From NCBI GenBank assembly GCA_933228675.1, contig OW121740.1:127917630-127981629 (forward strand): a DNA stretch of 64,000 nucleotides, given 5' to 3'. Positions 47,962 to 61,494 of the stretch are shown in pieces. The stretch's first letter is position 1. Every line of letters begins with the position of its first letter. The stretch is from Stomorhina lunata (Eukaryota; Arthropoda; Insecta; Diptera; Rhiniidae). Position numbers and translations under genes: made by a program. The notes beneath the pieces were generated by a model that ran no database searches, was not told the origin of the DNA, and saw only the letters and a program-made list of their open reading frames with translations.

Positions 47962-47985
47962 AAACAAAAGACTTAAGACACAAAC
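47962..47985 (-). repeat. Dispersed CTTAAGTC word, copy 4
   Basis: AAACAAAAGACTTAAGACAC, minus orientation. A weaker relative (AAACCAAAGACTCAGAGAAC) lies about 75 bp to the left at the end of satellite block 4. Confidence 0.5.
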
Positions 47986-48462
47986 AAGCCTACAAAATTA
48001 TTTAAATTCATAAATTTTTGTATTAAAAAACTATGCCAAATAAATTTAATTTCTTTTAATTATTGAATTTTTAATTTCATAAATTCACAAAAGTTTAACC
48101 TTTTTAATAATAATAACAATTTTTTTTATTGCTGCAGGTGTAACAAATGTTAATTGCTTATATATTCAATTCTGTATATATTAAGCCAAATAACTTAACA
48201 ACATAAAAACTTATTTTATAGTGAATACATTTTTGAGAAAGAAACCTTTAAATAATAAGATTTTGTATTTTTTGGTGAAATTAAAAAATTCAATTATGAA
48301 AATTTGTTTATGATAAAAATTATTTATGTTAAAATGTTTATATTACAACAATTTTCATAAAAAACTCCTAATTGAACAAATTTCCATGACGAAAGAAATT
48401 TTACAAAACAAAAACTTCATATCGAAAGTTTTTCAATTAGTTATAATAATAAGTGTGTTTTT

Positions 48463-48485
48463 AACAAAGGACTTAGGAAACGAGC
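48463..48485 (-). repeat. Dispersed CTTAAGTC word, copy 5 (diverged)
   Basis: AACAAAGGACTTAGGAAACG, with two differences from the common form. Confidence 0.4.
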
Positions 48486-48910
48486 GCAAATAATTATTAA
48501 AATTTAAATAATGAAGTAAGTGAAGGAAATTTGAATATGAAAGATTTGTCATTTTCTTATTGAAAAAAGCCGACATAATTTTGAGTATGACGAAGATAGG
48601 ACGTCATATAAGAAATCAGGTAATTGCTATAACTTTAAACATCATGATAGTTTTAAGTTGAATGTAAGCTCGTCTATGGCTCTTTAAAGGTTTTTGACGG
48701 TAATAGCCTTTGTATGGTCCTTTTGGATGCTCATTTTGTCTCGTTTAAACATCAATAATCCCTTCACTACTATTAATTTTCCTGGCACAGTAATAGTAAT
48801 ATTAACAAAGACTTGGCGTTGATAGTATATGTAATTTTTCTGACAAGTACGTCAAGATTTGCTTGTTAATATAATCATTTAACCAGAAATGTGCAAACAA
48901 CACGATTTTC

Positions 48911-49565
48911 TATGTTTTCTAAAGGAAAACTAGACAAAAGTAAATTTTTTCAATAGGTTTTCTATAGGAAAACTAGACGATCGTCTATGTTTTCTATAGG
49001 AAAACTAGACGATCGTCTATGTTTTCTATAGGAAAACTAGACGATCGTCTATGTTTTCTATAGGAAAACTAGACGATCGTCTATGTTTTCTATAGGAAAA
49101 CTAGACGATCGTCTATGTTTTCTATAGGAAAACTAGACGATCGTCTATGTTTTCTATAGGAAAACTAGACGATCGTCTATGTTTTCTATAGGAAAACTAG
49201 ACGATCGTCTATATTTTCTATAGGAAAACTAGACGATCGTCTATGTTTTCTATAGGAAAACTAGACGATCGTCTATGTTTTCTATAGGAAAACTAGACGA
49301 TCGTCTATGTTTTCTATAGGAAAACTAGACGATCGTCTATGTTTTCTATAGGAAAACTAGACGATCGTCTATGTTTTCTGTAGGAAAACTAGACGATCGT
49401 CTATGTTTTCTATAGGAAAACTAGACGATCGTCTATGTTTTCTATAGGAAAACTAGATGATTGTCTAGACGATCGTCTATATTTTCTAAAGTAAAAGTAG
49501 AAAATGATTTTTATTTTCTTTAAAAAAAAGTAGACGATCGTCTATGTTTTCTATAGGAAAACTAG
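48911..49565 (+). repeat. 32-bp satellite with double palindrome (CGATCG)
   Basis: Each 32-bp unit joins GTTTTCTATAGGAAAACT to AGACGATCGTCTAT. Fifteen units in register carry an intact GACGATCGTCTAT (48,976 to 49,424, every 32 bases), with degenerate units at both edges. AGACGATCGTCT is a perfect 12-bp palindrome; TTTTCTATAGGAAAA is a near-palindrome that matches the core of the 31-bp satellite except for an extra G. The units are almost identical, so the array is young. Confidence 0.97.
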
Positions 49566-49960
49566 TTTTCTGTCTGTCTGATGATTGCGCGATGAGCGTC
49601 TGTCTGCCTGTCTGTCTGTCCATCTATCTATTTTCTGTAGAAAACTAACGATCGCCTATGTTTTCCGTATTAAAACTAGACGATCTATATTTTCTGTCTG
49701 TCTGTATGTCTTTCCTGCTGTTTCTCCATCTATCTGTCCGCCTATCCGTCTATCGGTTGAAGGACGATAGGTCCTAAGAAAAAGGAACTAGTTCACTGAA
49801 ACTTGGCAAAAGTATTATTCATTTCTTGTAAAATGTTGGTATTGAAATTGGACGAAATCTGTTTATATTTTGCTATAGCTCCCGTATCACCTCGCCTAGG
49901 CTTATCGCTTATTTGCTAATAACTGAATAGTTTTAACAGGTAATAATTAACATAATAATA
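49566..49960 (+). mobile_element. HINE relic with TCTG tract, right of the 32-bp satellite
   Basis: TCTGTCTGCCTGTCTGTC tracts mixed with broken satellite units (to about 49,760) are followed by GGAACTAGTTCACTGAAAC, TTGGTATTGAAATTGGACG and TATAGCTCCCGTATCACCTC. The last is the reverse complement of the GGCGAAGTTATACGGGAGC region of HINE A. The order microsatellite then 3' body fits a HINE on the plus strand whose repeat region adjoins the satellite. Confidence 0.55.
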
Positions 49961-51555
49961 ATTTATACCTTTTCAAAGATTTATGAATGAAAATATAAGA
50001 AACTGAGTATGAATGAAAACGTAAGAAACTGAATATTTTTCTTTAATTGCTAAAATAATTTCGCCAAAACATACGAAATTTCTAATGACCAATTAATAGT
50101 ATAAAACAAAAGACTTAAGAAACCAACATTAACTAAAATTTCACTTATATTCAATATTTCAAAGAAGTGTTTGGTATTTTCCTCTCGAAGGCCATAAGAG
50201 TAGAGATTAAGATCTATATCTAATTACCACTCTACGTAGCGAATTGGACAACCTCTTAAACTCCCCTATAATAATGTATAACATTGATGTCATGACTAAT
50301 GGAATGTTGATACAAAATATTAAAATTCAACACGTTTAAACATTTTAATGACCATCAACACCTTTTATTAGATACCACCAAATTTTTTTTTCACAATTTA
50401 TTTTATTTAACACAAAATTTTACCTTTAAACGAAAACAGAAAGAAACATGATTTACTTTTCAACACTGATGTTTTATGTCGAATTTAAGTTTTTTTTTTT
50501 CTTTTTTTTATCGCTATTCGTCAGATCAATGAAATCTAGTGCAAGATCAGTGAACAAATTTTTATGGTATTTTATAATAGACCAGATACAAATTTCTGCC
50601 ATCAAATAATTGTTTGAATGAATGAACATTTCTTTATGTTTCACTTTCGACAATAATCGTTAATCAAGTCAATAATGAGGAACTTTAGAAATTTTACAAC
50701 AAAAGAAAACTGAAATTTAGAGAAAGATTAAAGAAACGTGAAATTAAATTGTTGTTTAATATACTATAAATATTTACAATCAGATATTTAAACGATTTGT
50801 AAACAATTACAAAAGGGGAGAGTTTTGATATTAAAGGAATTTAAAGAAAAGTTTTGATCTAAGCCGGCAGATAAAAATAAACACCTAAAGATAATGTATT
50901 TGGTAAAAAAATGGTGAAAAAAATATTTTTAGCTCTAACTCTATAAAATAACAAAAGTAATTCACATTTTTTGTACATTTGTCTTTTGCTAAGATAAATA
51001 TGTTTAAAAAAATGACCTATAAACATAATTTCTCAAAAAAATCTGACTTGTCTTCAAGCATATCTTAACTAAATGTATGCCAAAGTAACATTAAGTATAA
51101 TAAATATTTATAAAAATAAGCTAATGATAACTAAACCTAAAAGCTAAATAATTACATTTATATTTATTAGCACATTACAGCTCAAATCATCATAAATCAT
51201 GCGTTAGTTTTGTACTAAAGTAAATTAAAGGTAACTGAAATAAGCCTACATCCAAGCCACTTCAAGATTTATTTGCAAATAAAAAAACTTCAACATATAG
51301 TTTGCGTTTTTCTGTTTATTTTGACTGAGTGTCAGACAAGTAGACAGACAAATGGACAGGTTGTTCATCATACACCAACAGCTTCATAAATAAAGTTCTG
51401 TGTATGTAGGAGTTCTTTAGCTAATTTTATTAAACATTCATTTGAATGGTTTTATGAGGCGCTACTGGAATAAGTAGTTTAGTTATACTTTAAGCATAGC
51501 TTTAGTTATAGCTTAAGTTTTTACTGTTGAAGCTTATGTTATACTTTCTTACTTA
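49961..51555. other. AT-rich DNA, no gene seen
   Basis: No coding region. One dispersed motif copy lies at 50,104-50,124. Confidence 0.5.
50104..50124 (-). repeat. Dispersed CTTAAGTC word, copy 6
   Basis: AAACAAAAGACTTAAGAAAC, a perfect form of the longer consensus. Confidence 0.5.
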
Positions 51556-51559
51556 CTAA

Positions 51560-51885
51560 CTTAAATGGCCTTTATTACAACCTGTTTAGGTCAAAGGCCT
51601 TGTGATCAGTTTAATGGTTATAGCCGTAAGTGTTTTGTATGGTAACCGATTTAGATGAGATTCTATACGATGCCTAGTACTTTCATAAAACTTCTCTATA
51701 CTAAATTTATTCATCATACCTGTTATACTTTGTCATTTATAAGAGAACAAGCTATTAGCCTAGGCGAGGTTATACTAGAGCTATGGTCAAATGTAAGCCG
51801 ATTTCGCCTAATTTCTATACATAAATTTCCATGAAATGAAGAATATTCTCGCCAGATAGACAGACAGACAGAAATATTTTCTATA
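51560..51885 (-). mobile_element. HINE relic left of satellite block 6
   Basis: ATTAGCCTAGGCGAGGTTAT, ACTAGAGCTATGGTCAAATG and CCGATTTCGCC match the GCCTTAGGCGAAGTTATACG region of HINE A in the same orientation. It ends in AGATAGACAGACAGACAG, then satellite starts at once. The outer part shares TTACAACCTGTTTAGGTCA with 14,725. Confidence 0.55.
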
Positions 51886-54800
51886 GAAAATTTTTTTATA
51901 ACAACAAATTTTTGTGCAGAAAATGTTTCGTGATAAATTTTTTATAGAAAATTTTTCATTATAAAAAATTTTCTAAAGAAAACTTTCGTTCTAAAAATTT
52001 TTCTGTAGAAAATTTTTTGTTATAAAAATTTTTCTATAAAAAATGTTTCTTTATTAAAACGTTTCTACAGAAAATTTTTGGTTATAAAAATTTTTTATGA
52101 AAAATTTTTCGTTTTGAAAATTTTTTGGTTTAAAAACTTTTTATAGAAAATTTTTCCTTATAAAAATTTTTTATAGAATATTTTTCCTTATAAAATTTTT
52201 TGCTATACAATTTTTTTATAGAAAATTTTTTGTTATAAAAATTTTCTTATAGAAAATTTTTCGTTATACAAATTTTTCGTTAGAAATTTTTTTCTTTATA
52301 AAAACGTTTCAGAAAATTTTTCGTTATAAAAATTTTTTATTTTAAAAATTTTTCTATAGAAATTTTTAGTTATAAAAACTTTTCTATACAAAATTTTTCC
52401 TTATTAAAATTTTCTTATAGAAAATTTTTCGTTACAAAATTTTTATATAGAAAATTTTTCATTATAAAAATTTTTGTATAGAAAATTTTTTGTTATATAC
52501 ATTTTTCTATAGAAAATTTTTTATTATAAAAATTTTTCTATAGAAAAGTTTTGTTATACAAATTTTTCTATAGAAAATTTTTTGTTATAAAAATGTATAG
52601 AAAATTTGTCTATATAAATATTTTTTTTTATAAAAAATTTGTCGTTATAAAAATGTTTAAAACTTTTTTCGTTCTTTTTATAACAAAAAATAAAAATTTT
52701 TTGTTATAAAAATTTTTTTATAGAAAATTTTTTGTTATAAAAATTTTCTTATAGAAAATTTTTTGTTACAAATTTTTTTCTTTATATAAATGTTTCAGAA
52801 AATTTTTGTTATAAAAATTTTTTATTTTAAAAATTTTTCTATAGAAATTTTTAGTTACAAAAATTTTTGTATACAAAATTTTTCCTTATAAAAATTTTTC
52901 TATAGAAATTTTTAGTTATAAAAATTTTTCTATAGAAATTTTTAGTTATAAAAATTTTTCTATACAAAATTTTTTGTTATAAAAATTTTCTTATAGAAAA
53001 CTTTTCGTTATACAAATTTTTGTAAAGAAAATTTTTTGTTATATAAATTTTTCTATAGAAAATTTTTCGTTATAAAAATTTTTCTATAGAAAATTTTTCA
53101 TTATAAAAATTTTTCTATAGAAAATTTTTCGTTATAAAATGTTTCTATAGAAAATTTTTCGTTATAAAATGTTTCTATAGAAAATTTTTCGTTATAAAAT
53201 GTTTCTATAGAAAATTTTTCATTATAAAAATTTTTCCATAGAAAATTTTTCGTTGTTAATATTTTTCTATAGGAAATTTTTAGTTGTAAAAATTTTTCTA
53301 TAGAAAATTTTAAGTTCTAATTTTTTTTTGAAAATTTCGTTATAAAAATTTTTCTATAGAAAATCTTTCGTTATAAAAATTTATCTGTAAAAAATGTTAG
53401 GTAATAAAAATTTTTCTATAAAAAATATTTTCTATAGAAAAGTTTTGTTATACAAATTTTTCTATAGAAAATTTTTTGTTATAAAAATGTATAGAAAATT
53501 TGTCTATATAAATATTTTTTTTTATAAAAAATTTGTCGTTATAAAAATGTTTAAAACTTTTTTCGTTCTTTTTATAACAAAAAATAAAAATTTTTTGTTA
53601 TAAAAATTTTTTTATAGAAAATTTTTTGTTATAAAAATTTTCTTATAGAAAATTTTTCGTTACAAATTTTTTTCTTTATATAAATGTTTCAGAAAATTTT
53701 TGTTATAAAAATTTTTTATTTTAAAAATTTTTCTATAGAAATTTTTAGTTACAAAAATTTTTGTATACAAAATTTTTCCTTATAAAAATTTTTCTATAGA
53801 AATTTTTAGTTATAAAAATTTTTCTATAGAAATTTTTAGTTATAAAAATTTTTCTATACAAAATTTTTTGTTATAAAAATTTTCTTATAGAAAACTTTTC
53901 GTTATAAAAATTTTTGTAAAGAAAATTTTTTGTTATATAAATTTTTCTTTAGAAAATTTTTCGTTATAAAAATTTTTCTATAGAAAATTTTTCATTATAA
54001 AAATTTTTCTATAGAAAATTTTTCGTCACAAAAATTTTGCTATAGAAAATTTTTCGTTATAAAATGTTTCTATAGAAAATTTTTCATTATAAAAATTTTT
54101 CCATGGAAAATTTTTCGTTGTTAATATTTTTCTATAGGAAATTTTTAGTTGTAAAAATTTTTCTATAGAAAATTTTAAGTTCTAATTTTTTTTTTGAAAA
54201 TTTCGTTATAAAAATTTTTCTATAGAAAATCTTTCGTTATAAAAATTTATCTGTAAAAAATGTTAGGTAATAAAAATTTTTCTATAAAATATATTTTCTA
54301 TAGAAAAGTTTTGTTATACAAATTTTTCTATAGAAAATTTTTTGATATAAAAATGTTTCTATAGAAAATTTCTCTATATAGATATTTTTTTTATAAAAAA
54401 TTTATCGTTATAAAAATTTTTTTATAAACATTTTTTTATAAAAAATTTTGCGTTCTAAAAATTTCTCATTAGAAAATTTTTCGTGATAAGATTTTTTCTC
54501 TATAAAAATATTTCTACATGAAATTTTTCTATATAAATTTTTTTTATGAAAATTTTTCGTTTTGAAAATTTTTTGAGTTAATAACTTTTTATAGAAAATT
54601 TTTCGTTTGAAGATTTTTTATGGAAAATTTTTCATTTTATAAATTTTTCTATAGAAATTATTCGTTATAAAAATTTTTCCTAATAAAAATCTTATAGAAA
54701 ATTTTTCGTTATAAAAATTTTTGTATAGGAAATTTTTCATTATAAAAATTTTTCTATAGGAAAGTTGTCGTTATAAGATTTTTTATATAAAAAATTGTTT

Positions 54801-55300
54801 GTTATAAAAATTGTTCTATAGAATTTTTTTCATGATAAATATTTTTAGATGCAAAATTTGATGTCTTAAGATATTTCTATTGAAAATTTTTCGTTACAAA
54901 AAATTTTCAATTAAAAATTTTTCATTACAAACATTTCTATTGAAAATTTTTCGTTATAAAAATTTTTCTATTGAAAATTTATCGTTATAAAAATTTTCTA
55001 AAGAAAATTTTTTATACAACGTTTTATTGTCCTTACAAAAATTTTCTTATAGATAATTTTTCGTTACAAAAATTTTTCAATTAAATTTTTTGTTATAAAA
55101 ATGTTTCTATAGGAAATTTTTAATTATAAAAATTTTTCAGTGGGAAAGTTTTCGTTGTAAGAATTTTTGTATAGAAATTTTGTTATAATAATTGTTTTAT
55201 AGACGTTTTTTCATGATAAGTATTTATCTCAACAAAACTTGATGTTATAAAATATTTCTATTGAACATTTTTTGTTACAAAGAATTTCCTATTACAGATA
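51880..55300 (-). repeat. ~31-bp AT satellite, block 6 (spacer CGTTATA)
   Basis: About 110 units of AAAATTTTTCTATAGAAAAT with spacer TTTCGTTATA, in the same orientation as blocks 3 and 8. Part of the block (52.54-54.30 kb and beyond) is arranged in higher-order repeats. CAGA tracts flank the block on both sides (51,856-51,880 and 55,311-55,764). Confidence 0.93.
52538..54500 (-). repeat. Higher-order repeat of ~0.87-0.89 kb
   Basis: The irregular marker CTATAGAAAAGTTTTGTTAT recurs at 52,538, 53,432 and 54,298 (spacings 894 and 866). Other rare variants keep the same order in each unit, such as AAAACTTTTTTCGTTCTTTT (about 52,660 and 53,553) and AAAAATGTTAGGTAATAAAA (about 53,390 and 54,257). 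Two full units and the start of a third are present, so multi-monomer blocks were duplicated as units. Confidence 0.9.
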
Positions 55301-55310
55301 GAGAGACATA

Positions 55311-55764
<454 letters not shown>

Positions 55765-56884
55765 TATGATCATCGATTAATAGTCCTAGAATTTCATAAA
55801 GATTTCGAATATACACATATCCCTTTCGGTTTTTGAGATAATTACAATTTAAATTTGTTTACCAAGATTCTGACAGAAGGCAGATAGGAAGGATAGCTAA
55901 CATATTCTAACGATGGTTAGTAGTATTGTTTTCAAAAATTATAGGGTGTTCAATTTTGTTTGACACGTTTATATTTTCCCCACAATCACTTAGAGAATGA
56001 ATCAACATTCATTCATGACTTAAGCTGACACACTATTTAAAATGCATGAAGAAAAACAGAACATCATTATCAGTAGCACGTAATAAAGCCTTTCAGAAAC
56101 ATCACATAAATTAAATGTTAAATATATAAAACTTTAAGAAGAATTAAGTTTAAAGAAAATTGAAATCCCTACATCAGAAAAAAGTAATTGCGTGTAATTA
56201 TCATAATGGGAAAAAAAAAAATTATTTATTTATAGAAAAATATCAAATAATAATTTGTTTTATCTGTTTTAAAAGCCATTTCCTTATCTTTTACATAAAA
56301 TTCCAGATTTTTTTAATGCAGTTAATTCCTCCTGGTAACTGTTCAACAATTGGTGGCAGTGTGTCGACCTAATTCTTATTAACTCTAAAAAGTGTTTTAC
56401 ACTAAAATATGAAGTGTGAATAAATTTGATACTGTTTCTATCAGTTCATTCTCATTTAAAAGAAAAATACCACCAAAATTTTGTACTTTATTCAACTTTA
56501 AATTTAAAAAATTATAAATGCATTTCATGCCATTGTTAAAAAGCTTATATAAAAAATAGGCCTAGAAAGGTTTTTTATGTTTTTCTTGTAATCATCTTAG
56601 TCGTCAACAGCTTACACTCATGATCGTCTTTTTAATCTTAATCATTACGATATAATGATCTTTGATTTTTTTGATGTTGTCACTTAAACAATTGTTGTTT
56701 CTATGGTTTTTCATATTGTTTGTCCCATGTTACGTTGTTGTCATTGAGTGGGTTATCGTGTTGTCTGTATGAAGAACTTTTTTTTGACAGTTTCAGGTAC
56801 AACTTGTTAAGTTTTTTTTTTTATTATTTTAAATCTAGAGTGTTTGAAACATGAAAAGTGAAATATATTTAAGGTTAAATATAA
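55765..56884. other. AT-rich DNA, no gene seen
   Basis: No coding signal; the 70-codon open stretch at 56,160-56,372 has no recognisable domain. Confidence 0.5.
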
Positions 56885-59615
56885 AATTAAAGACAAATTT
56901 TTTCTATAGAAAAATTTTTTATAGCAAAATTTTATTAATGAAAAATTTTCTACAGAAAAATTTTTATAATGAAAAACTTTTAAACGAAAAATTTTCTATG
57001 GAAATATAAACAATTTTTTAGTGAAAAATCTTCTATAGAAAAAATTTCTATATAAAAATGTTTATAATGAAAAATTTTTAATAGAAAAATTTTCAGTAGA
57101 AACATTTTTATAGCAAAATATTTTCTATAAAAAAAAAAAAAATAAAACTTCTATACAAAAAATTTTCTATAGAAAAATTTTTATAGCAAAAATTTTTCTA
57201 TTGAAAATTTATAATGAAAAAATTTATAATGAAAAAATTTATAATGAAAAAATTTCTATAAAAAAATCTATAACGAAAAATTTTTTTAATAAAAAAATTT
57301 CTATCTAAAAACGTTTTCTTAATGAAAAATTATCTATAGACAATTTTTGTAAAGAAAAATTTTCTATAGAAAAATTTTTATGCAGAAAAATTTATTATAG
57401 AATAATTTTTTTAACGAATTTTTTTTTCATCAAAAATTTTCTATAAAAAAATTTTCTATTTCAAAATTTGTATATTTAGATTTTTTTTAACAAAAAATGT
57501 TCTGTAAAACAATTTGTAAAGTGACAACATTTCTATAAAAACAAATTTATGACGAAAAATTTTCTATAAAAAATATTTATAATAAGGAATTTTCTGAAGC
57601 AAATTTTCTAAAGAAAAGTTTTATATAAAAAAGTTTTCTATAAAAAATTGTTTATAACAAAAAAATTTCTATACAAAAATTTTCCGTTGACAATTTTTTT
57701 TTAGAAAAAGTTTTTTTAACAAAAAATTTTATAAAGAAAATTTTTTATAACGAGAAATTTTCTATAAAATAACTTTTGTAACTGAAAATTTTCTATAGAA
57801 AAATTTTGAAAATGAAAATTTTTCTATAGAAAAATTCGTATACCGAAAGATTTTCTATAGAAAAATTTTTATAACGACAGATTTTCTATAGAAAAATTTT
57901 TAAACAGAAACATTTTTTAACGTAAAATTTCCTATAGAAAAATTTTTTTAACGAACAATTTTTAATTGAATAATAATTAATAGAAAAATTTTTTTAACGA
58001 AAAATTTTCTATAGAAACATTTTTTTAACGAAAAATTTTCTATACAAAAATTTTTTTAATGAAAAATTTTCTATAGAAAAATTTTTTTAACGAAAAATTT
58101 TTATGGAAAATTTTCTTAGAACATTTTTTTAACGAAAAATTTTCCATAAAAAAATATTTACAACATGAGATAAATGTCATTAAAGAAAAATTTCTACACG
58201 ATTTTTTAACGAAAAATTTTGTATAGGAAAATTTTTATTGAAACATTTTTTTATAGCAAAATTTTTGTAACGAAAAATGTTCTATAGAAAAATTTTTATA
58301 ACTAAAATTTTTTTTTAACAAAAAATTTTCTATAGAAAAATTTTTTAACAAAAATTTCGTGTAAATAAATTTTTTAACTAAAAATTTTCTATGAAAAAAT
58401 TTGTTGAATGAAATTTTCTATAGAAAAATTTTACAAAGAAAAAATTTCTATAGAAAAACTTTTATAACGAAACATAATATAAACAAATTTTTGTAACGAA
58501 ACATATTCCATAGAAACATTTTTATAACGAAAAATTTTCTATTGAAAATTTTTTTAACAAAAATTTTCTATAGAAAAATTTTTTTAACGAAAAATTTTCG
58601 ACAGAAAAATTTTTTTAAAGAAAAATTTGCTAAAGAAAAATTTTTTTAACGAACAATTTTTTATAGAAAAATTTTTTTACCAAAAATTTTCTGTAGAAAA
58701 ATTTTTTTAATTAAAAATTTTCTGTAGAAAAATTTTTTAACGAAAAATTTTTTTAATGAAAAATTTTCTATAGAAAAATTTTTTTACGAAAAATTTTCTA
58801 TAGAAAAATTTTTATAATGAAAAATTTTTTAACGAAAAATTTGCTAAAGAAAAATTTTTTTAACGAAATTTTTCTATAAAAAAGTATTTTACCGAAAAAT
58901 TTTCTATAGAAAAATTTTTTAACGAAAAATTCTATAGAACAATTTTTTTAATAAAAAATTTTCTATAGAAAAATTTTTTTAACGACAAATTTTCTGTTGA
59001 AAAATATTTTTAACGAAAAATTTTCTATAAAAACAATTTTTTAACGAAAAATTTTCTATAGAAAAATTTTTTTAACGAAAAATTTTCTATAGAAAATTTT
59101 TTTTAACGAAAAATTTTCTGTAGAAAAAATTTTTTAACGAAAGATTTTCTATAGAAAAATTTTGTTAACGAAAAATTTTCTATAGAAAAATTTTTTTACA
59201 AAAAATTTCTGTAGAAATTTTTTTTTAACGAAATATTTTATAGAAAAATTTTTTTGACGAAAAATTTTCTATAGAAAAATTTTTTTAACGAAAATCTTTC
59301 TATAAAAAATTTTTTTAACGAAATTCAATAGAAAACTTTTTTTGACGAAAATTTTCTATAGAAAAATTTTTTAAGGTAAAATTTTCTATAGAAACAATTT
59401 TTTAAGGAAAAGATTTCTATAGGAAATTTTTTTAACAAAAAAATTTTCTATAGAATAGTTTCTTTTAATGAAAAATTTTCTATAGAAACATTTTATTAAC
59501 GAAAAATTTTCTATAAAATAATGTTTATAAAGAAAAATTTTTTTAACCAAAAATTTCCATAGAAAACATTTTATAACGACGAATTTTCTATAGAAACATT
59601 TTTATAACGAATTAT
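56885..59615 (+). repeat. 31-bp AT satellite, block 7 (spacer TTTAACG)
   Basis: About 88 units of AACGAAAAATTTTCTATAGA plus AAAATTTTTTT, period 31, in the same orientation as block 2 and opposite to blocks 6 and 8. It is more uniform at 58.5-59.4 kb than at the left edge. Confidence 0.95.
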
Positions 59616-59636
59616 ATCTTAATAATAAAGTTCTGG

Positions 59637-59653
59637 CCTTAAGTCTTTGGTTT
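59637..59653 (+). repeat. Dispersed CTTAAGTC word, copy 7
   Basis: CCTTAAGTCTTTGGTTT, about 20 bp after satellite block 7 ends. Confidence 0.45.
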
Positions 59654-60665
59654 CAAATACAGATGCATCTTTCAAACTTACCGCACACTTTGATAATCAC
59701 TCCCATCTTTAATGGACAAATTTCGTAATGATAAATACTATGTAATATGCCCAAAATATTAAGCCTCTAACAACGGAAATAGAAAAAAAATCATCAGCGG
59801 CAGGTCTTAGAAAAAATGGTTTTTTACAAACAAAAATTTCAAAATTTTTGAAATGATATTAGATAGCTGCGTTGGCCATTTATTTTGACACAATTCCTTA
59901 GCCTTAAGCTTTTCAAAGCGGAAAAAGTTTTTTTTTTAGAGAAAAAGAAAGATTTACCGGAAAAAGCGATAGACAGCTAAAGTACCGCTCAATGAGGTAA
60001 CATAAGTAATCAATGGGTGTTTACAGATAGCATGTGTGGTTTGTATTGCGGTCTCTAAGATTTCTTTTGTTTTAAGTTGGTTTTTTTACTCTTTCTAAAA
60101 ACAAAAACCTTAACAAGTTTCATTGACAGCAGTAGCATTAGAAACATATGCTTTTGCTGCTGCTTTAGCTACTCATAGATGCGGTTTTCGATTTTGTATT
60201 TTGTTGGTAATTTGTTTTATAAATTTCAAGTTTAATATGAATATATCTAAAAAAGGTTCGTGGGTCATTGAATGTATATTATTTTAGGTTTTTTTGTTGT
60301 TGTTTTCTATTCTTATTCTATTGTCTGTTTTTTGTAGTAATTATATTGTTTAACATTTATTTTGACATACAATTTCCGTTTAAAAAAGTTTTTTAATTTT
60401 TTTATCTGAAAGAAAGAGTTATAATTTAAATAATCATTTTGAACTTAGAAACGATATTCAACAAAATCTCGAGAGACTGTAATTGGTTGATATTACGAAA
60501 CTTTGTAAAAAGGTTAATAATTCTTTAAAATTATTAAATAACAATTTCTTTTCAAAAGAGTGGTTTAAAAAAAAAGTTATTCTTTCCATTTTTTGATTTA
60601 TAATTAATTAAGCTTTCATTGAGAATTCTAAAAATAAACCTTTATTCTATCTCATAATGAATAGC

Positions 60666-60736
60666 AGAAGACTTAAGATCTAATCAAAATACCGCTTTAT
60701 ACAATTTTGACATGTGTTTCTTAAGTCTTTTGTTTT
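60666..60736. repeat. Dispersed CTTAAGTC words, copies 8 and 9, opposed
   Basis: AGAAGACTTAAGATC (60,666-60,680) and GTTTCTTAAGTCTTTTGTTT (to 60,736) face each other about 40 bp apart. Confidence 0.45.
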
Positions 60737-61494
60737 TAATTCATGTAAAATATTTCATGGTTCTTTAAATATTTTTGTTTCATATTTAATAAGCTTTTAA
60801 TTGTTTTAGATCCACCGCTACTTTTTTACATGAGATATCAGTTATAGTTTACAGATTGACGTCTTAAGTACAAGTTTACATCCCAGAAATCTCTTAAAGC
60901 TTCTTTATTACAAGAAATTCGGCAGATTTTCAAAGAAAATCAATTTCTTTATATAAACCAAAACTTTGTTAATTGGTTTCAAGAGAAATAAAATAAATGA
61001 TTTATTTAAAGTTTTATAAAAATTTTGTTTAGCTAATTATTTAAAAAAAAAAAACAAAAAAAATTGGAAATAATATTTTTTCTTAGTAACAAGATTAATG
61101 ATTTGGGTACAACTTGTGTTGGGTAACGTCTAAATTTAGGTTTTAATTAATTTTGCAATATTTTCTTTTGGGCTGAGAATTTTTTTTAAATTAAATTATT
61201 TTCTTCTTATGTGTCATTACAACATTATGACATGCATGTTTATTCTTTAATATGAATCATCTATGAACTTTTTGGATTTTAAAATTAATCTTTAGAATTT
61301 CTGCCATTTGTGTGGTAAGACTTTGTGAAATCTGTTAATTACTTTGCAAGATTAACAAAACTTGTCATTCTAAGACAAATTACAAGATGACGTTTCTAAT
61401 ATCAATTTATTAAATAAGACGAAGACGGAGGAAAAGAAAATATATTTTTTTGAAAAAAATTAAAAACAAAATTATGCATGATTGGACGATATAC

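Larger units (their letters stand above)
47876..48910. other. AT-rich DNA with dispersed motif copies
   Basis: No gene. Motif copies lie at about 47,886 (weak), 47,962 and 48,463. Confidence 0.5.
59616..61490. other. AT-rich DNA with three dispersed motif copies
   Basis: No gene or transposon recognised. Motif copies lie at 59,637, 60,666 and 60,720. Confidence 0.5.

Noticed and set aside
48911..49565. CRISPR-like regular 32-bp repeats
   Set aside because: Units are head-to-tail with no unique spacers, in a eukaryotic genome. It is a satellite.
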